64,000 nt of DNA from Vulcanimicrobium sp035943995 (lineage in GTDB: Bacteria; Vulcanimicrobiota; Vulcanimicrobiia; Vulcanimicrobiales; Vulcanimicrobiaceae): the NCBI GenBank assembly GCA_035943995.1, contig DASZBS010000024.1, positions 1-64,000 on the forward strand, read 5' to 3'. The notes under the pieces were generated by a model. That model made no database searches and had not been told where the DNA came from. It worked only from the letters and a program-made list of their open reading frames with translations. Positions 1 to 8,595 of this stretch are shown one piece after another. The stretch's first letter is position 1. The number at the start of each line of letters is the position of its first letter. Made by a program: the position numbers and the translations under genes.

Positions 1-444
1 CACGACGGCGTCCCCACGAGCACCATGGCGACATTCTTGGTGATGCTCGACGAGGCGACGGAGATGGGCGGCGCTCTCTATTTCGTCCCGGGCTCGCACA
101 AGCGCGGCACGCTGCCGGCGAAAAAGGACGAGACGACGACGTCCTATCCGCAGTGGGCGATCGAGAAAGAAGCGATGCGCGCGTTCCTGCGCGAGAGCCC
201 CAAGCCCGAGCCGATCACCGGCGGGCCGGGGACGGCGGTGCTGTTCCATTGCAACATGGTCCACGGGTCGGGACACAACCTGAGCGCGAACGATCGCTGG
301 CACGTGTACGTGGCGTACAACCCGTCGGCGAACCGCCCGAGTCCCGTGCCTGCGCAGCCGCGTCCGGACTACGTCGTGTCGCGCAATTATGCGCCGCTGG
401 ATCTGCTCACCGAAGACCGCCTCCGCGAAACCGTCCCGGCGTAG
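1..444 (+). CDS. Phytanoyl-CoA dioxygenase-family protein (3' part)
   Basis: C-terminal part of a non-heme Fe(II)/2-oxoglutarate oxygenase; the reading frame is open from base 1, so the true start lies before the window. The visible 147 residues show HDG near the edge, probably close to the metal-binding HxD, then a GALYFVPGSHKRG stretch typical of PhyH-family enzymes, which hydroxylate small molecules or acyl groups. A second metal His is probably in HCNMVHGSGHN, followed by an Arg that may bind 2-oxoglutarate. The substrate cannot be read from the sequence. The next gene starts four bases downstream, so the two are probably co-transcribed and may act on the same metabolite. An internal ATG at 25 is not the start, because conserved family sequence precedes it. 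Confidence 0.8.
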   Translation, partial: HDGVPTSTMATFLVMLDEATEMGGALYFVPGSHKRGTLPAKKDETTTSYPQWAIEKEAMRAFLRESPKPEPITGGPGTAVLFHCNMVHGSGHNLSANDRWHVYVAYNPSANRPSPVPAQPRPDYVVSRNYAPLDLLTEDRLRETVPA

Positions 445-448
445 TCCG

Positions 449-1228
449 GTGGGTGACGGCGCGCGCTGGATACGGTATGAACACGCGGGGACGCGCGGGT
501 TCGGCACGCTCGACGGTGAGACGATCGCACGGCACGACCGCGACATGTTCGGCGACCCCGTCGCGACCGGCGAGACCGTCGCATTGGGCGACGTCACCGT
601 GCTGACGCCGACCGAGCCGGGCAAGTTCATCTGTCTGTGGAACAACTTCGCGGCGCTGGGCACGAAGCTCGGGCTCGCGGTGCCGGCGACTCCGTTGTTT
701 CTTCTGAAAGCCGGCAGTTCGTACGCCGCGACCGGCGACGTGATCCGCAAGCCCGCATCGTACGAAGGGCGCGTCATCTTCGAGGCCGAGCTCGGCATCG
801 TGGTCGGCAAGCGCTGCGCGGGCGCGAACGAGGACGAAGCGCGCGCGGCGATCTTCGGCTACACGTGCGTCAACGACGTCACGGCGTTCGAGATCATCAA
901 CGAAGATCCGTCGTTCGGGCAGTGGACGCGCGCGAAGAGCTTCGACACGTTCGGCGTGTTCGGCCCCGTCGTCGCGACGGGGCTCGATCCCGACACGCTC
1001 ACGATCCGTGCCGTGCTGAACGGTGAGGAGCGCCAGTCGTATCCCGCAAGTGACATGCTCATCAAGCCCGCGCGCTTGGTGAGCCTCCTGTCGCGCGACG
1101 TGACGCTGGCGCCCGGCGACGTGATCGCGTGCGGCACGTCGGTCGGCGCCGGCACGATGAAGCCGGGCTCGCGGATCGAGGTCGGCATCGAGGGGATCGG
1201 CACGCTGAGCAACCGCTTCGAAGCCTAG
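449..1228 (+). CDS. Fumarylacetoacetate hydrolase-family protein
   Basis: 259-residue protein of the FAH superfamily, which cleaves C-C bonds or decarboxylates and hydrates 2-oxo acids in aromatic and sugar-acid breakdown. The metal-binding core is visible: EAELGIVVG (Glu112, Glu114), then CVNDVTAFE, ARAKSFDTF...GPVV, and a C-terminal half ending DVIACGTSVGAGTMKPG, the usual FAH signature (often GTPxGxG). I chose the GTG at 449, which begins just after the preceding stop. A longer frame exists upstream, but it would overlap the oxygenase gene and has no family sequence. Co-transcription with the upstream oxygenase suggests a short catabolic pathway. The exact reaction is not determinable. Confidence 0.85.
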   Translation: MGDGARWIRYEHAGTRGFGTLDGETIARHDRDMFGDPVATGETVALGDVTVLTPTEPGKFICLWNNFAALGTKLGLAVPATPLFLLKAGSSYAATGDVIRKPASYEGRVIFEAELGIVVGKRCAGANEDEARAAIFGYTCVNDVTAFEIINEDPSFGQWTRAKSFDTFGVFGPVVATGLDPDTLTIRAVLNGEERQSYPASDMLIKPARLVSLLSRDVTLAPGDVIACGTSVGAGTMKPGSRIEVGIEGIGTLSNRFEA

Positions 1229-1317
1229 CGAGCCGCCGTGCTAGGGCGAGCCCGCGCCCGGGCTGATTGGCCAAATATCGAAAGGCAGGCCTCCGGAATG
1301 CGCCAAAACGGGCAACC

Positions 1318-2748
1318 ATGGCTAGCGAACTGCGCGATTATCTCTCGATACCCTACGGAGAGCTCGAAGAGCTGAACCTCGAAGCGAAGAAGGCGCGCAG
1401 AGACCGCGTCTCTGCCGACAAGATCCAAGAGCAGCGAATCAAGTACTTGAGCGACGAGAAACGCATCAAAGCGGTGACCGTCCTGTTCTCGGATCTCGAA
1501 GGCCGGCTGCACATGCTGGACTACGACAAGAAGTTCTTGGTGAAGTCCGCCGACAACCTGACGTTCGACGGTTCCTCGATCCGCGGTTTCACGCCGCAGC
1601 GCGAGAGCGACTTGCGCTTGGCGCTCGACTGGGGCGCCTTCTACTGGGGGCCGGCCGATATCTTCGGTGCCGGCAAGGTGCTGGTGTTCGGCGAGGTGCT
1701 CGACCGCGACGGCACGCCGTTCAGCGCGGATATCCGCGGCGTGCTCAAAAAGTTCTCCACCGACCAGTTCAAGAAAAACGGCTACACGCTCAACGCGGCC
1801 AACGAGATCGAAGGCTTCGTGTTCAAGGGCCTCGACGCGGAGCAGACCTATCACGAGCACGGGAAGTTCGAGTACGTCAACACCGGCGGCTACTACCACT
1901 CGCTGCCGGGCGATCCGCTGCGCGAGTTCATCGACACCGTCGCGGAAGTGCAGCGCGCGATGGGCTTCGAGAACGAGAAGGACCATCCGGAGGTCGCGCC
2001 GTCGCAGTTCGAGATCAACTATTCGTACGGCGAAGCCACCGCCGCCGCCGACACGATCCAGCTCTACAAGCTGATCTGCCGGCAGGTCGCGACGCGCCTC
2101 GGCATGACGGCGAGCTTCCTGCCCAAACCCGTCGTCGGCGTCAACGGCAACGGCATGCACACCAACGTGTCGGTCAGCAAAAACGGCAAGAACATCTTCT
2201 GGGACAAGGGCGGTAAAGAGAACCTCAGCAAGTTCGCGTGGGACTTCTCCGACCGCATCCTCACCTACGGCAACGACCTGTGCCTGATGCTGAACTCCAG
2301 CGTCAACGCGTATCGTCGGCTCGATCCGCATTTCGAAGCGCCCAACCAGATCAAAGCATCGGCGGTCGACCGCGGCTCGATGGTCCGGTTTCCCATCGGC
2401 AACGAACGCAGCTCGCGCGTCGAAGTGCGGTCCGTCGCGCCGGACGCGAACCCGTACATGGTCATGCTCGCCGTCTTCAAGACGGGGCTCGACGGCGTCG
2501 CGCGCACGCATGCCGACTTGCAAGGAACGGATCGCTACCTGCCCGACAACATCTACGACGCGCTCGCCAACTTCAACAACTCCGCGTGGACGACGTCGCT
2601 GCTGACGAGTGAGGTGAAGGAGCGCTATGCCGACCTCAAGCAGGCCAGCGCCGACCGCTGTCCGCGCCTACTGGGCACCTTCGTGAAGGCGCAAGAAGTG
2701 CAGTACCACCACGAAGTGTACAACCAGTACCTCTGGAATCTGTTCTAG
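1318..2748 (+). CDS. glnA: Glutamine synthetase, type I-like
   Basis: Condenses glutamate and ammonia to glutamine with ATP in the cytoplasm. 476 residues from the ATG at 1318; a TTG at 1267 in the same frame is less likely. Core motifs are present in order: FDGSSIRGF, NEIEGF, the FEINY metal/substrate motif, GNGMHTNVS, NSSVNAYRRLDP, and RVEVRSVAPDANPY. About 55 residues precede the usual beta-grasp domain and are rich in Glu, Lys and Arg. The C-terminal NIYDALANF lacks the NLYDLPPEE context of the adenylylated Tyr of enterobacterial GlnA, so adenylylation control is doubtful. A paralogue acting on another amine is possible. Its stop shares CTAG with the convergent downstream gene. Confidence 0.85.
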   Translation: MASELRDYLSIPYGELEELNLEAKKARRDRVSADKIQEQRIKYLSDEKRIKAVTVLFSDLEGRLHMLDYDKKFLVKSADNLTFDGSSIRGFTPQRESDLRLALDWGAFYWGPADIFGAGKVLVFGEVLDRDGTPFSADIRGVLKKFSTDQFKKNGYTLNAANEIEGFVFKGLDAEQTYHEHGKFEYVNTGGYYHSLPGDPLREFIDTVAEVQRAMGFENEKDHPEVAPSQFEINYSYGEATAAADTIQLYKLICRQVATRLGMTASFLPKPVVGVNGNGMHTNVSVSKNGKNIFWDKGGKENLSKFAWDFSDRILTYGNDLCLMLNSSVNAYRRLDPHFEAPNQIKASAVDRGSMVRFPIGNERSSRVEVRSVAPDANPYMVMLAVFKTGLDGVARTHADLQGTDRYLPDNIYDALANFNNSAWTTSLLTSEVKERYADLKQASADRCPRLLGTFVKAQEVQYHHEVYNQYLWNLF

Positions 2749-3749
2749 ACGGGGGCGTACGGGCGCCGCGGGGCGACGACGACGTAGTCCGGATGCGGCA
2801 GCGTGCCGCGCATGTAGTCGACGACGATCCTCGCCGCGAGCACGTTCGCGGCCGTCATCGCTTCGTGCGTGTACGCGCCCGTGTGCGGAGTGAGGACGAC
2901 GTTGGGCAGGCCGATGAGCGGCGAGCCGGCGGGCGGCTCGCGCTCGAACACGTCGACCCCCGCGCCCAGCAGCTTGCCGCTGCGAAGCGCGGCGGCGAGC
3001 GCGCGTTCTTCCACGACCCCGCCGCGCGCGGTATTCACCAGGATCGCGCCCGTCTTCATGCGCTCGAACGCCGGCGCGCCGAGCAGGCCGCGGGTCGTGT
3101 CGTTGAGGGACGGGTTGACGGACACGACGTCGGCGGCGGCGAGCAGCTCGTCGAGCGGGACGTACGTGACGCCGTTCGCGCGCGCGAACCCCTCGTCACG
3201 GACGGGGTCCGTCGCGAGCACGCGCATCCCAAAGCCGCGCGCTCGCTGGGCCACGCCTTTGCCGACGCGGCCCAGGCCGATGATGCCCAGCGTCTTGGCG
3301 CGCAGCTCGGGCCCGATGAACGATTCCCAGCGCCCTTCGGCGACGCTGCGGTTCGCATCGGGGATGCGGCGCGCGACGGCGAGCAGCAGCGCGAAGACGT
3401 GGTCCGCGACGGCGTGCTGGTTCGCGCCCGTCGCGATGGTGACGAGCACGTCGCGGTCGCGCGCGGCGTCCAGGTCGATGCGCTCGAAACCGACGCCGCG
3501 GCGCGAGACGACCTTGAGGTTCGGCGCGCGCTCGAGCACGTCGCGCGACACGAGCGCGGAGCCGGCGATGTACGCGTCGGCGCCGTCGAGCAGCGCGACG
3601 AGCTCGTCGCCGCCGAGCTCGTAGTCGAAGCGCGCGCCGCTGTACGGCGTCGTGACGAGCTCGCAGCCGGCCTCGCGCAGCAGCGCCGCGGCCTCCGGCG
3701 TGCCGTCGAAGCCGCGCGCGGTGGCCACCACGCGCCAGTCAGCGCGCAT
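2745..3749 (-). CDS. D-2-hydroxyacid dehydrogenase (NAD-dependent)
   Basis: 334-residue member of the D-isomer 2-hydroxyacid dehydrogenase family, which includes phosphoglycerate and glyoxylate/hydroxypyruvate reductases. NAD-binding GLGRVG lies at residues 158-163. The catalytic triad is present: Arg242 in NTARGG, Glu271 in FEREPP and His289 in TPHTGAYT. There is no C-terminal ACT domain, so it is the short form and not necessarily SerA. The ATG at 3749 lies inside the end of the upstream alpha/beta hydrolase gene (11-base overlap), which indicates translational coupling. The two probably form an operon. The substrate is unknown. Confidence 0.87.
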   Translation of the reverse strand: MRADWRVVATARGFDGTPEAAALLREAGCELVTTPYSGARFDYELGGDELVALLDGADAYIAGSALVSRDVLERAPNLKVVSRRGVGFERIDLDAARDRDVLVTIATGANQHAVADHVFALLLAVARRIPDANRSVAEGRWESFIGPELRAKTLGIIGLGRVGKGVAQRARGFGMRVLATDPVRDEGFARANGVTYVPLDELLAAADVVSVNPSLNDTTRGLLGAPAFERMKTGAILVNTARGGVVEERALAAALRSGKLLGAGVDVFEREPPAGSPLIGLPNVVLTPHTGAYTHEAMTAANVLAARIVVDYMRGTLPHPDYVVVAPRRPYAPV

Positions 3750-4719
3750 CGAGCACCAGCGCCTCCAGCTTGGGATACACGGCCGTGCGCCCGTTGGGGT
3801 ACGTCGTCGGGTCGATGACGTCGTGGCGCGTGCCCAGCCCCGTCAGCACCAGCTCGTCGTACGCCGCGCCGTGCGCATTCCAAAGCGCGTTCATGCGGCG
3901 CGCGACGCCGTTGTCGATCGCGTTGTCGTGTTCGTTCAGCACGAGCACGGACCGTCGCGCGCGCGGTTTCGCCGACTCCGCTTGCGCGAAGACGACGTCG
4001 CCGAAAAACACCAGCCGCGCGAGCGCATGCGTGGGATAACCCGGGTACGCGTAGTGCGGCAAACACTTCTCCTTGATGCGGAAATCCCACCAGAAGTACA
4101 TGCTCGGGAGCGTCGCGAGCAGCCGCATCGCGAATTGGCCGACGAACGGCGGCAGCGGGTACGGGATCAGAAACGGCGCGATCGGTACGGCGAGGTCGAG
4201 CGGCTGCGTCTGCGCGAGCCACATCACCATCGTTCCGCCCAGCGACAAGCCGAGCGCGCTGACCGTCGTGCCCAGCGGGCGCGTCAGCTCGAACGCCGAC
4301 GTGGCGAAGTCCGCGAGCTCGTCGACGCTCATGCTCGCGAGGTCGCGCGTCAGGCGGTCTTTGAGGCCGTGGTGCGGGATGCGCGGCACGTACACGTTGC
4401 AGCCGCGCGCGTGATAGCGGCGTGCCAGCTCGTCGAACTGCTGCGGGCAGTTGGTGAACCCGTGGAAAAGCAGGACGGCGTGCTCGACCGGCGTGCCGTG
4501 CACGTACAGCCGCGGCAACGCCGCCGGCAGAATCGCCGCGTCGGCCGCATCACGCGCGATGAGACCGTGAATGGTGCGCACCGCGTCGTCGTACGACGAC
4601 GGAGCGGCGGGCAGCGCCGGCGCCACGTTCGACCTCCTGGTACAGCCCGGCAGCGCCGCGGCGACCATCGACGCGCTCAGGAGCGCGGTGAAGTCGCGGC
4701 GACGGAGCGGTGCTCGCAC
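3739..4719 (-). CDS. Exported alpha/beta hydrolase, probable lipoprotein
   Basis: 326 residues. The N-terminus has a twin-arginine-like RRRDFTALL followed by a hydrophobic stretch and a lipobox-like ALPGC (Cys26), so the protein is probably exported and lipid-anchored. The hydrolase fold follows: HGF oxyanion region at 86-88, nucleophile Ser159 in GLSLGG, acid Asp265 in NEHD, and His299 in GTRHD. This arrangement is that of carboxylesterases or lysophospholipase-like enzymes. It is translated just ahead of, and overlaps, the hydroxyacid dehydrogenase gene. The physiological ester is not evident. Confidence 0.75.
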   Translation of the reverse strand: MRAPLRRRDFTALLSASMVAAALPGCTRRSNVAPALPAAPSSYDDAVRTIHGLIARDAADAAILPAALPRLYVHGTPVEHAVLLFHGFTNCPQQFDELARRYHARGCNVYVPRIPHHGLKDRLTRDLASMSVDELADFATSAFELTRPLGTTVSALGLSLGGTMVMWLAQTQPLDLAVPIAPFLIPYPLPPFVGQFAMRLLATLPSMYFWWDFRIKEKCLPHYAYPGYPTHALARLVFFGDVVFAQAESAKPRARRSVLVLNEHDNAIDNGVARRMNALWNAHGAAYDELVLTGLGTRHDVIDPTTYPNGRTAVYPKLEALVLDAR

Positions 4720-4730
4720 GGAGCCTCGGC

Positions 4731-5192
4731 TTACATGCGGCCGGCGACGGTCTTTGCGAGCGGGACGATCGCCGGGTCCATCTTTTGCATGCTCGCCGAG
4801 CTAAGATACAGTCCGACTTGCACGACCTTGCCGCCCTTTTGCACGAATATCGAACCGGCAGCCCAGATCGCTTTGTCGCCGATGCCGGGTACCGGTTTCC
4901 CGCCGAGCTGGCCGGCGCCGATCATGTCGCCGGCGTCGCCCGTCTGCACGAAGACGTTCATCAGATGGTTCGGCGAGTAGTACCGGCACGATCTGGCGCG
5001 CCGGGACGCGTGCGGCTTTCCGGGCAAGGACGACACGCCCATCGCCTTCGATGCGTCGCCTGCGGTCGCCAGCGCGCACGGATCGGACGTTCCGGCAGAG
5101 GCGGCCGTCGGGGCGGTCATCGCCGCGGGCGTCATCAAAGCCACTGCGAGAAGAAAAGCGTTCGCGGTGCGAGAGATGGACATGCTGTGCAC
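4731..5192 (-). CDS. Secreted protein of unknown function
   Basis: 153 residues with an N-terminal signal peptide (hydrophobic run of about 15 residues, then an Ala-rich segment ending near ASAG). The mature part begins GTSDPCALATAGDASKAMG and contains a second Cys in RSCRYYSP. This arrangement resembles small DUF3558-type secreted proteins, in which an early Cys-containing helix is followed by a beta-rich domain. A second in-frame ATG at 5183 is an alternative start. It lies 11 bases upstream of the hydrolase gene on the same strand and may lead that operon. Function unknown. Confidence 0.6.
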   Translation of the reverse strand: MHSMSISRTANAFLLAVALMTPAAMTAPTAASAGTSDPCALATAGDASKAMGVSSLPGKPHASRRARSCRYYSPNHLMNVFVQTGDAGDMIGAGQLGGKPVPGIGDKAIWAAGSIFVQKGGKVVQVGLYLSSASMQKMDPAIVPLAKTVAGRM

Positions 5193-5296
5193 GTGCTCCG
5201 ATCATCAAGGCGTGTTGGGATAGGGCAGGGGCGTTCGCCATCGTGCCGGGTGCGGCCCGCGCAGGCTTCGCGCGCCGCGCGCGGTATCGGAGCGAC

Positions 5297-5536
5297 GTGC
5301 CGAACGAGACGACGGAATCGAGCTGGGACGAGCGGCTCCTGCCGCTCCTGACCGACCAGTGGCAGAGCGCCGACGCGCTCGCGGCTCGGCTGCACGCGAA
5401 ACCGTTTACCGTGCTCGCACGGCTCAAGGACATGCTGCGGCGCAACCTCGTGGAGCGGCGCATCGTGAACAACACGGCGGGCAAGATGCACAAGGGCCGG
5501 CCGCTGCAGCAAGCCGAGTTCCGCCGCGCGCCGTGA
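5297..5536 (+). CDS. Small winged-helix DNA-binding protein
   Basis: 79 residues from the GTG at 5297, which has a CGGAG ribosome-binding sequence just upstream. The sequence reads as a compact winged helix: LLPLLTDQWQSADALAARL forms helices 1-2, KPFTVLARLKDMLRRNL the recognition helix, then VERRIVNN for the wing, and a basic tail ending QQAEFRRAP. Proteins of this size often act as local regulators or as remnants of modular regulators. The following DUF1697 gene begins within its stop codon (GTGA), so the two are translationally coupled. A frame extending upstream to 5051 overlaps the divergent gene and lacks family sequence. Confidence 0.65.
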   Translation: MPNETTESSWDERLLPLLTDQWQSADALAARLHAKPFTVLARLKDMLRRNLVERRIVNNTAGKMHKGRPLQQAEFRRAP

Positions 5537-6075
5537 GCGTGTGGATCGCGCTGATCCGCGGCATCAACGTCGGCGGCCATGTAATGGTTGCGATGGCGGA
5601 CCTGCGCGCGTTCTTCGGCGCGCTCGGTTTCCGCGACGCGCGCACGCTACTGCAAAGCGGCAACGTCGTGTTCTCCGGCACGGCGCAAACGGACGCCGAG
5701 CTCGAGGTACGGCTGGAGAAGGAGGCCGCGAAGCGGCTCGGCCTGCGCACGTCGTTTCTGGTGCGGTCGGCCGCCGAGTGGGCGGACGTCGTCGCGCGCA
5801 ACCCGTTTCCGAACGAAGCGCAGCGCGATCCGAGCCGCCTGCACGTGATGTTCTTGAAATCCGCTCCGGCGGCGCCCGCGGTCGAAGCGCTGCAAGCCGC
5901 CGTGACCGGGCCCGAAGTCGTTCGCGCCGGTGCGCGGCATCTCTACATCACGTATCCCGACGGGGCCGGCCGCTCGAAGCTCACCGGCGCGCTGATCGAA
6001 AAGAAGCTCGGAACGACCGGGACGGCGCGCAACTGGAACACCGTTCTCAAGCTCGCGGCGCTCGCGGAGGTCTAG
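5533..6075 (+). CDS. DUF1697 domain-containing protein
   Basis: 180-residue protein from the GTG at 5533. The start WIALIRGINVGGH matches the opening strand of DUF1697 proteins, and LQSGNVVFSG, the ARNWNTV segment near the end and the overall length are typical. The family has two ferredoxin-like folds and no firmly assigned biochemical role. The gene overlaps the stop of the upstream winged-helix gene by four bases, so its synthesis probably depends on translation of that small regulator. This pairing is common for DUF1697 genes. Confidence 0.85.
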   Translation: MSVWIALIRGINVGGHVMVAMADLRAFFGALGFRDARTLLQSGNVVFSGTAQTDAELEVRLEKEAAKRLGLRTSFLVRSAAEWADVVARNPFPNEAQRDPSRLHVMFLKSAPAAPAVEALQAAVTGPEVVRAGARHLYITYPDGAGRSKLTGALIEKKLGTTGTARNWNTVLKLAALAEV

Positions 6076-6161
6076 CCTTTGGCGTCGACGATCATCTCGT
6101 AGAGCTGCTTGTGCGCGACATGCCGAAGGTTACGCGCGCGCCGCTACGGTACAACTGATGC

Positions 6162-7145
6162 ATGACGAATTCGATCGCGCGGCGTCGCCTCAGCCAGCTC
6201 GAGACCTCTGCGCTCGGTCTGGGCTGCATGGGCATCTCCTTCGCATACGGGCCGCCGGCCGAGGAGTCCGGGACCGAAGCGATCCGCCACGCGATCGACC
6301 TCGGCATCACGATGATCGACACCGCCGAGATCTACGGCCCGCTGCGCAACGAGGAGGTCGTCGGCGCGGCGATCCGCGACCGGCGCGACCGCGTTCAGCT
6401 CGCGACGAAGTTCGGCTTCGCCTTCGACGGCGACCGCCGCCTGGACGCGATCGACGGATCGCCCGCCAACGCGAAGCGCGCTCTCGAAGGGTCGCTGCGG
6501 CGACTGGGCGTGGATTACATCGATCTCTGGTACCAGCACCGCGTCGATCCGAACGTGCCGATCGAAGAAACCGTCGGCGCCATGGGCGAGGCGGTTGCCG
6601 CGGGGAAGGTGCGCTACCTCGGGCTCTCCGAGGCGTCGGCGGCGACGATTCGCCGCGCGCACGCGACCCACCCGATCGCCGCGGTGCAGAGTGAGTACTC
6701 GCTGTGGTCGCGCGATGTCGAGGACGACGTGCTGCCGGCCGTGCGCGAACTCGGCATCGGCTTCGTGCCGTACAGCCCGCTGGGTCGCGGCTTCCTCACC
6801 GGCACCGTCGACGCGAACGCGCTCGCGGCGAATGATTTCCGGCGCACGCTGCCGCGGTTCACGGGCGACAACGTCGAGCGCAACGCGGCGCTCGTCGAGA
6901 CGGTCCGCGCCGTCGCGGCAAAGCACGGGGCGACGCCGGCGCAGATCGCGCTGGCCTGGGTCCTGAGCCGCGGCGAGCAGGTCGTACCGATCCCCGGCAC
7001 GACGAAGGCCGCACGGGTCGACGAAAACGCCGGCGCGCTCGCGGTGCATCTCGATGACGACGATCAGCGCGCACTCGACGCGCTCGCGGAGCGCGCCGCA
7101 GGCGACCGCAACAGCGCGGCCGGCATGGCGACCATCGATCGCTAG
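6162..7145 (+). CDS. Aldo/keto reductase
   Basis: 327-residue NADPH-dependent oxidoreductase of the AKR family (AKR13/YhdN-like class by its LGCMGIS opening). The catalytic tetrad is visible: Asp53 and Tyr58 in MIDTAEIYG, Lys83 in LATKFGF, and His126 in WYQHRVDP. The cofactor end is marked by VVPIPGTTKAARVDEN. It probably reduces aldehydes or ketones in the cytoplasm. The physiological substrate is unknown. It stands alone between a convergent glycosylase gene and the DUF1697 gene. Confidence 0.9.
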   Translation: MTNSIARRRLSQLETSALGLGCMGISFAYGPPAEESGTEAIRHAIDLGITMIDTAEIYGPLRNEEVVGAAIRDRRDRVQLATKFGFAFDGDRRLDAIDGSPANAKRALEGSLRRLGVDYIDLWYQHRVDPNVPIEETVGAMGEAVAAGKVRYLGLSEASAATIRRAHATHPIAAVQSEYSLWSRDVEDDVLPAVRELGIGFVPYSPLGRGFLTGTVDANALAANDFRRTLPRFTGDNVERNAALVETVRAVAAKHGATPAQIALAWVLSRGEQVVPIPGTTKAARVDENAGALAVHLDDDDQRALDALAERAAGDRNSAAGMATIDR

Positions 7146-7154
7146 CCTACGTCG

Positions 7155-8051
7155 TCAACGTTTGATCGCTTCGAGCTCTTCGAGCGTGCGCGGGAAGTCG
7201 GATCCCAGCAGGCGGGAAAGCGCGCGGTCCGCGAGGACCTTGCCGCCGGTCTGGCAGCGCGGGCAATAGTTGGTTTCGTTGTCCGCATAGCGGATTCGCT
7301 GCACCGTTTCGCCGCACGCGGGACACGGTTTTCCGTAGCGGCCGTGGACCGCCATGTCGTCACGAAACGCTGTGACGCGCTCTGGAAATCGTGCCTTCGC
7401 TTCCGTCGTGAAGCGATTGATCCAGAGCTGGAGCGTGGTGCGCGTCGCGGTGAAGAGGCGCTCCCATTCGGACGGTGTCAGTTTGTGGGTCATGAGAATA
7501 GGCGATAATTTTGCCGCGTGGAGGATCTCATCGGAGTAGGCGTTGCCGATCCCGCTGACGGCACGCGGATCGGTCAACGCGCGCTTGAGCGTGTGATTCT
7601 CAGCGGATAGCGCAGCGCGAAACGATTCGAGGTCCGTCGAGAAGACGTCGATGCCGCCGGGGTCGACGGAATGCAGCTCCGCTTCGCCGCTCAAGACGTG
7701 CAACGATGCGCGACGCTTCGTGCCGGCTTCGGTGAGCACGAGAGAGCCGTTCGGAAAATCGAGCGCCGCCAGGGCGTTTCGCCCGGCGAGTTTCGCGCCG
7801 GCGGCCTTCCAATGCAGCCGGCCCGCGATCATCAGGTGAAAGACCAGCCAGAGATCGCCGTCGAGGCCGATTGCGATCCGCTTGCCGACGCGCCTGATCT
7901 CGCGCACCGTGCGGCCTTGCGCATCGGAGACCGGCGGCTGCGCCGTCCGGAGCAGAAACGGGCTCGCCAACCTGACGTGCTCGACGGGCCGGCCGACAAT
8001 TCGATCCTCCAGCGCGCTGATATAGGCGGCGACGTCCGGTAGCTCGGGCAC
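7155..8051 (-). CDS. Fpg/Nei-family DNA glycosylase
   Basis: 298-residue base-excision repair enzyme that removes oxidised bases and nicks the resulting abasic site. The N-terminus MPELPDV supplies the catalytic Pro2 and Glu3. Lys57 (RVGKRI) and the helix-two-turn-helix segment GIGNAYSDEIL (Asn170) are present. A C-terminal zinc finger uses Cys243, Cys246, Cys263 and Cys266. About 30 residues follow the finger, longer than in typical MutM. Whether it prefers 8-oxoguanine (MutM) or pyrimidine lesions (Nei) cannot be decided by eye, so no symbol is given. Confidence 0.88.
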   Translation of the reverse strand: MPELPDVAAYISALEDRIVGRPVEHVRLASPFLLRTAQPPVSDAQGRTVREIRRVGKRIAIGLDGDLWLVFHLMIAGRLHWKAAGAKLAGRNALAALDFPNGSLVLTEAGTKRRASLHVLSGEAELHSVDPGGIDVFSTDLESFRAALSAENHTLKRALTDPRAVSGIGNAYSDEILHAAKLSPILMTHKLTPSEWERLFTATRTTLQLWINRFTTEAKARFPERVTAFRDDMAVHGRYGKPCPACGETVQRIRYADNETNYCPRCQTGGKVLADRALSRLLGSDFPRTLEELEAIKR

Positions 8052-8063
8052 GATTCGAATACG

Positions 8064-8540
8064 TTATTTCGTGCGCGTGAGCTCGCCCGCTTGGGCCTCC
8101 GAAAATTTGCTGTGATCGACGGTCAGCGGAAGGTTCACATTGTTCACGACCCGGTAGAAGTTCGCGATGAGCGTATCGGGCTGCTTGAGGGTTACCGTGT
8201 ACGTCCACGTCTCGACCCACGTGCCCTCGTCGTCCTGACCTTGCTCCATGGCGATGATCACGCCGTTGGGTCCTAGCCGTGCCACCCGGAAGACGCCGGG
8301 CTTCACCTCATGGAACGGGCCACCGCTCGTGGCGTGCGTAAAGACGCGCGCGTTCGCGCCGTCGATGACGATGCGGATGGTAAACGGATGGGGCGGTCCC
8401 GTTGCGTTCGGCAGGGCAACGACGACGAGGTTGCCCTCCCACGTGCCGTCGAGCGTTCCGAGGTCTTGTGCCCGTGCAGGCAGAGCAGCGACGATGATCG
8501 CGAACGCGACCAATAATAGACGCAACGGTAGCGACTTCAT
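8064..8540 (-). CDS. Secreted hypothetical protein
   Basis: 158 residues with a clear Sec signal peptide: basic start, hydrophobic core LLLVAFAIIVAA and cleavage after PARA. The mature part is short and beta-rich (DGTWEGNLVVVALP, then alternating hydrophobic strands), like a small lipocalin-type or barrel domain, but I do not recognise the family. It lies 12 bases upstream of the glycosylase gene on the same strand. The nearby protein at 8596-9282 has a comparable SWQFDEANVQVG segment, so the two may be distant relatives. Confidence 0.6.
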   Translation of the reverse strand: MKSLPLRLLLVAFAIIVAALPARAQDLGTLDGTWEGNLVVVALPNATGPPHPFTIRIVIDGANARVFTHATSGGPFHEVKPGVFRVARLGPNGVIIAMEQGQDDEGTWVETWTYTVTLKQPDTLIANFYRVVNNVNLPLTVDHSKFSEAQAGELTRTK

Positions 8541-8595
8541 GACGGTCCTCTACCACGACGAAATGGACGTTGCCTTCGCTTCTCGCGGTCGATCG

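Noticed and set aside
1225..2523. Long minus-strand frame opposite glutamine synthetase
   Set aside because: It mirrors the GC-rich third-position bias of the real gene, has no recognisable domain and a composition full of Arg, Val and Asp.
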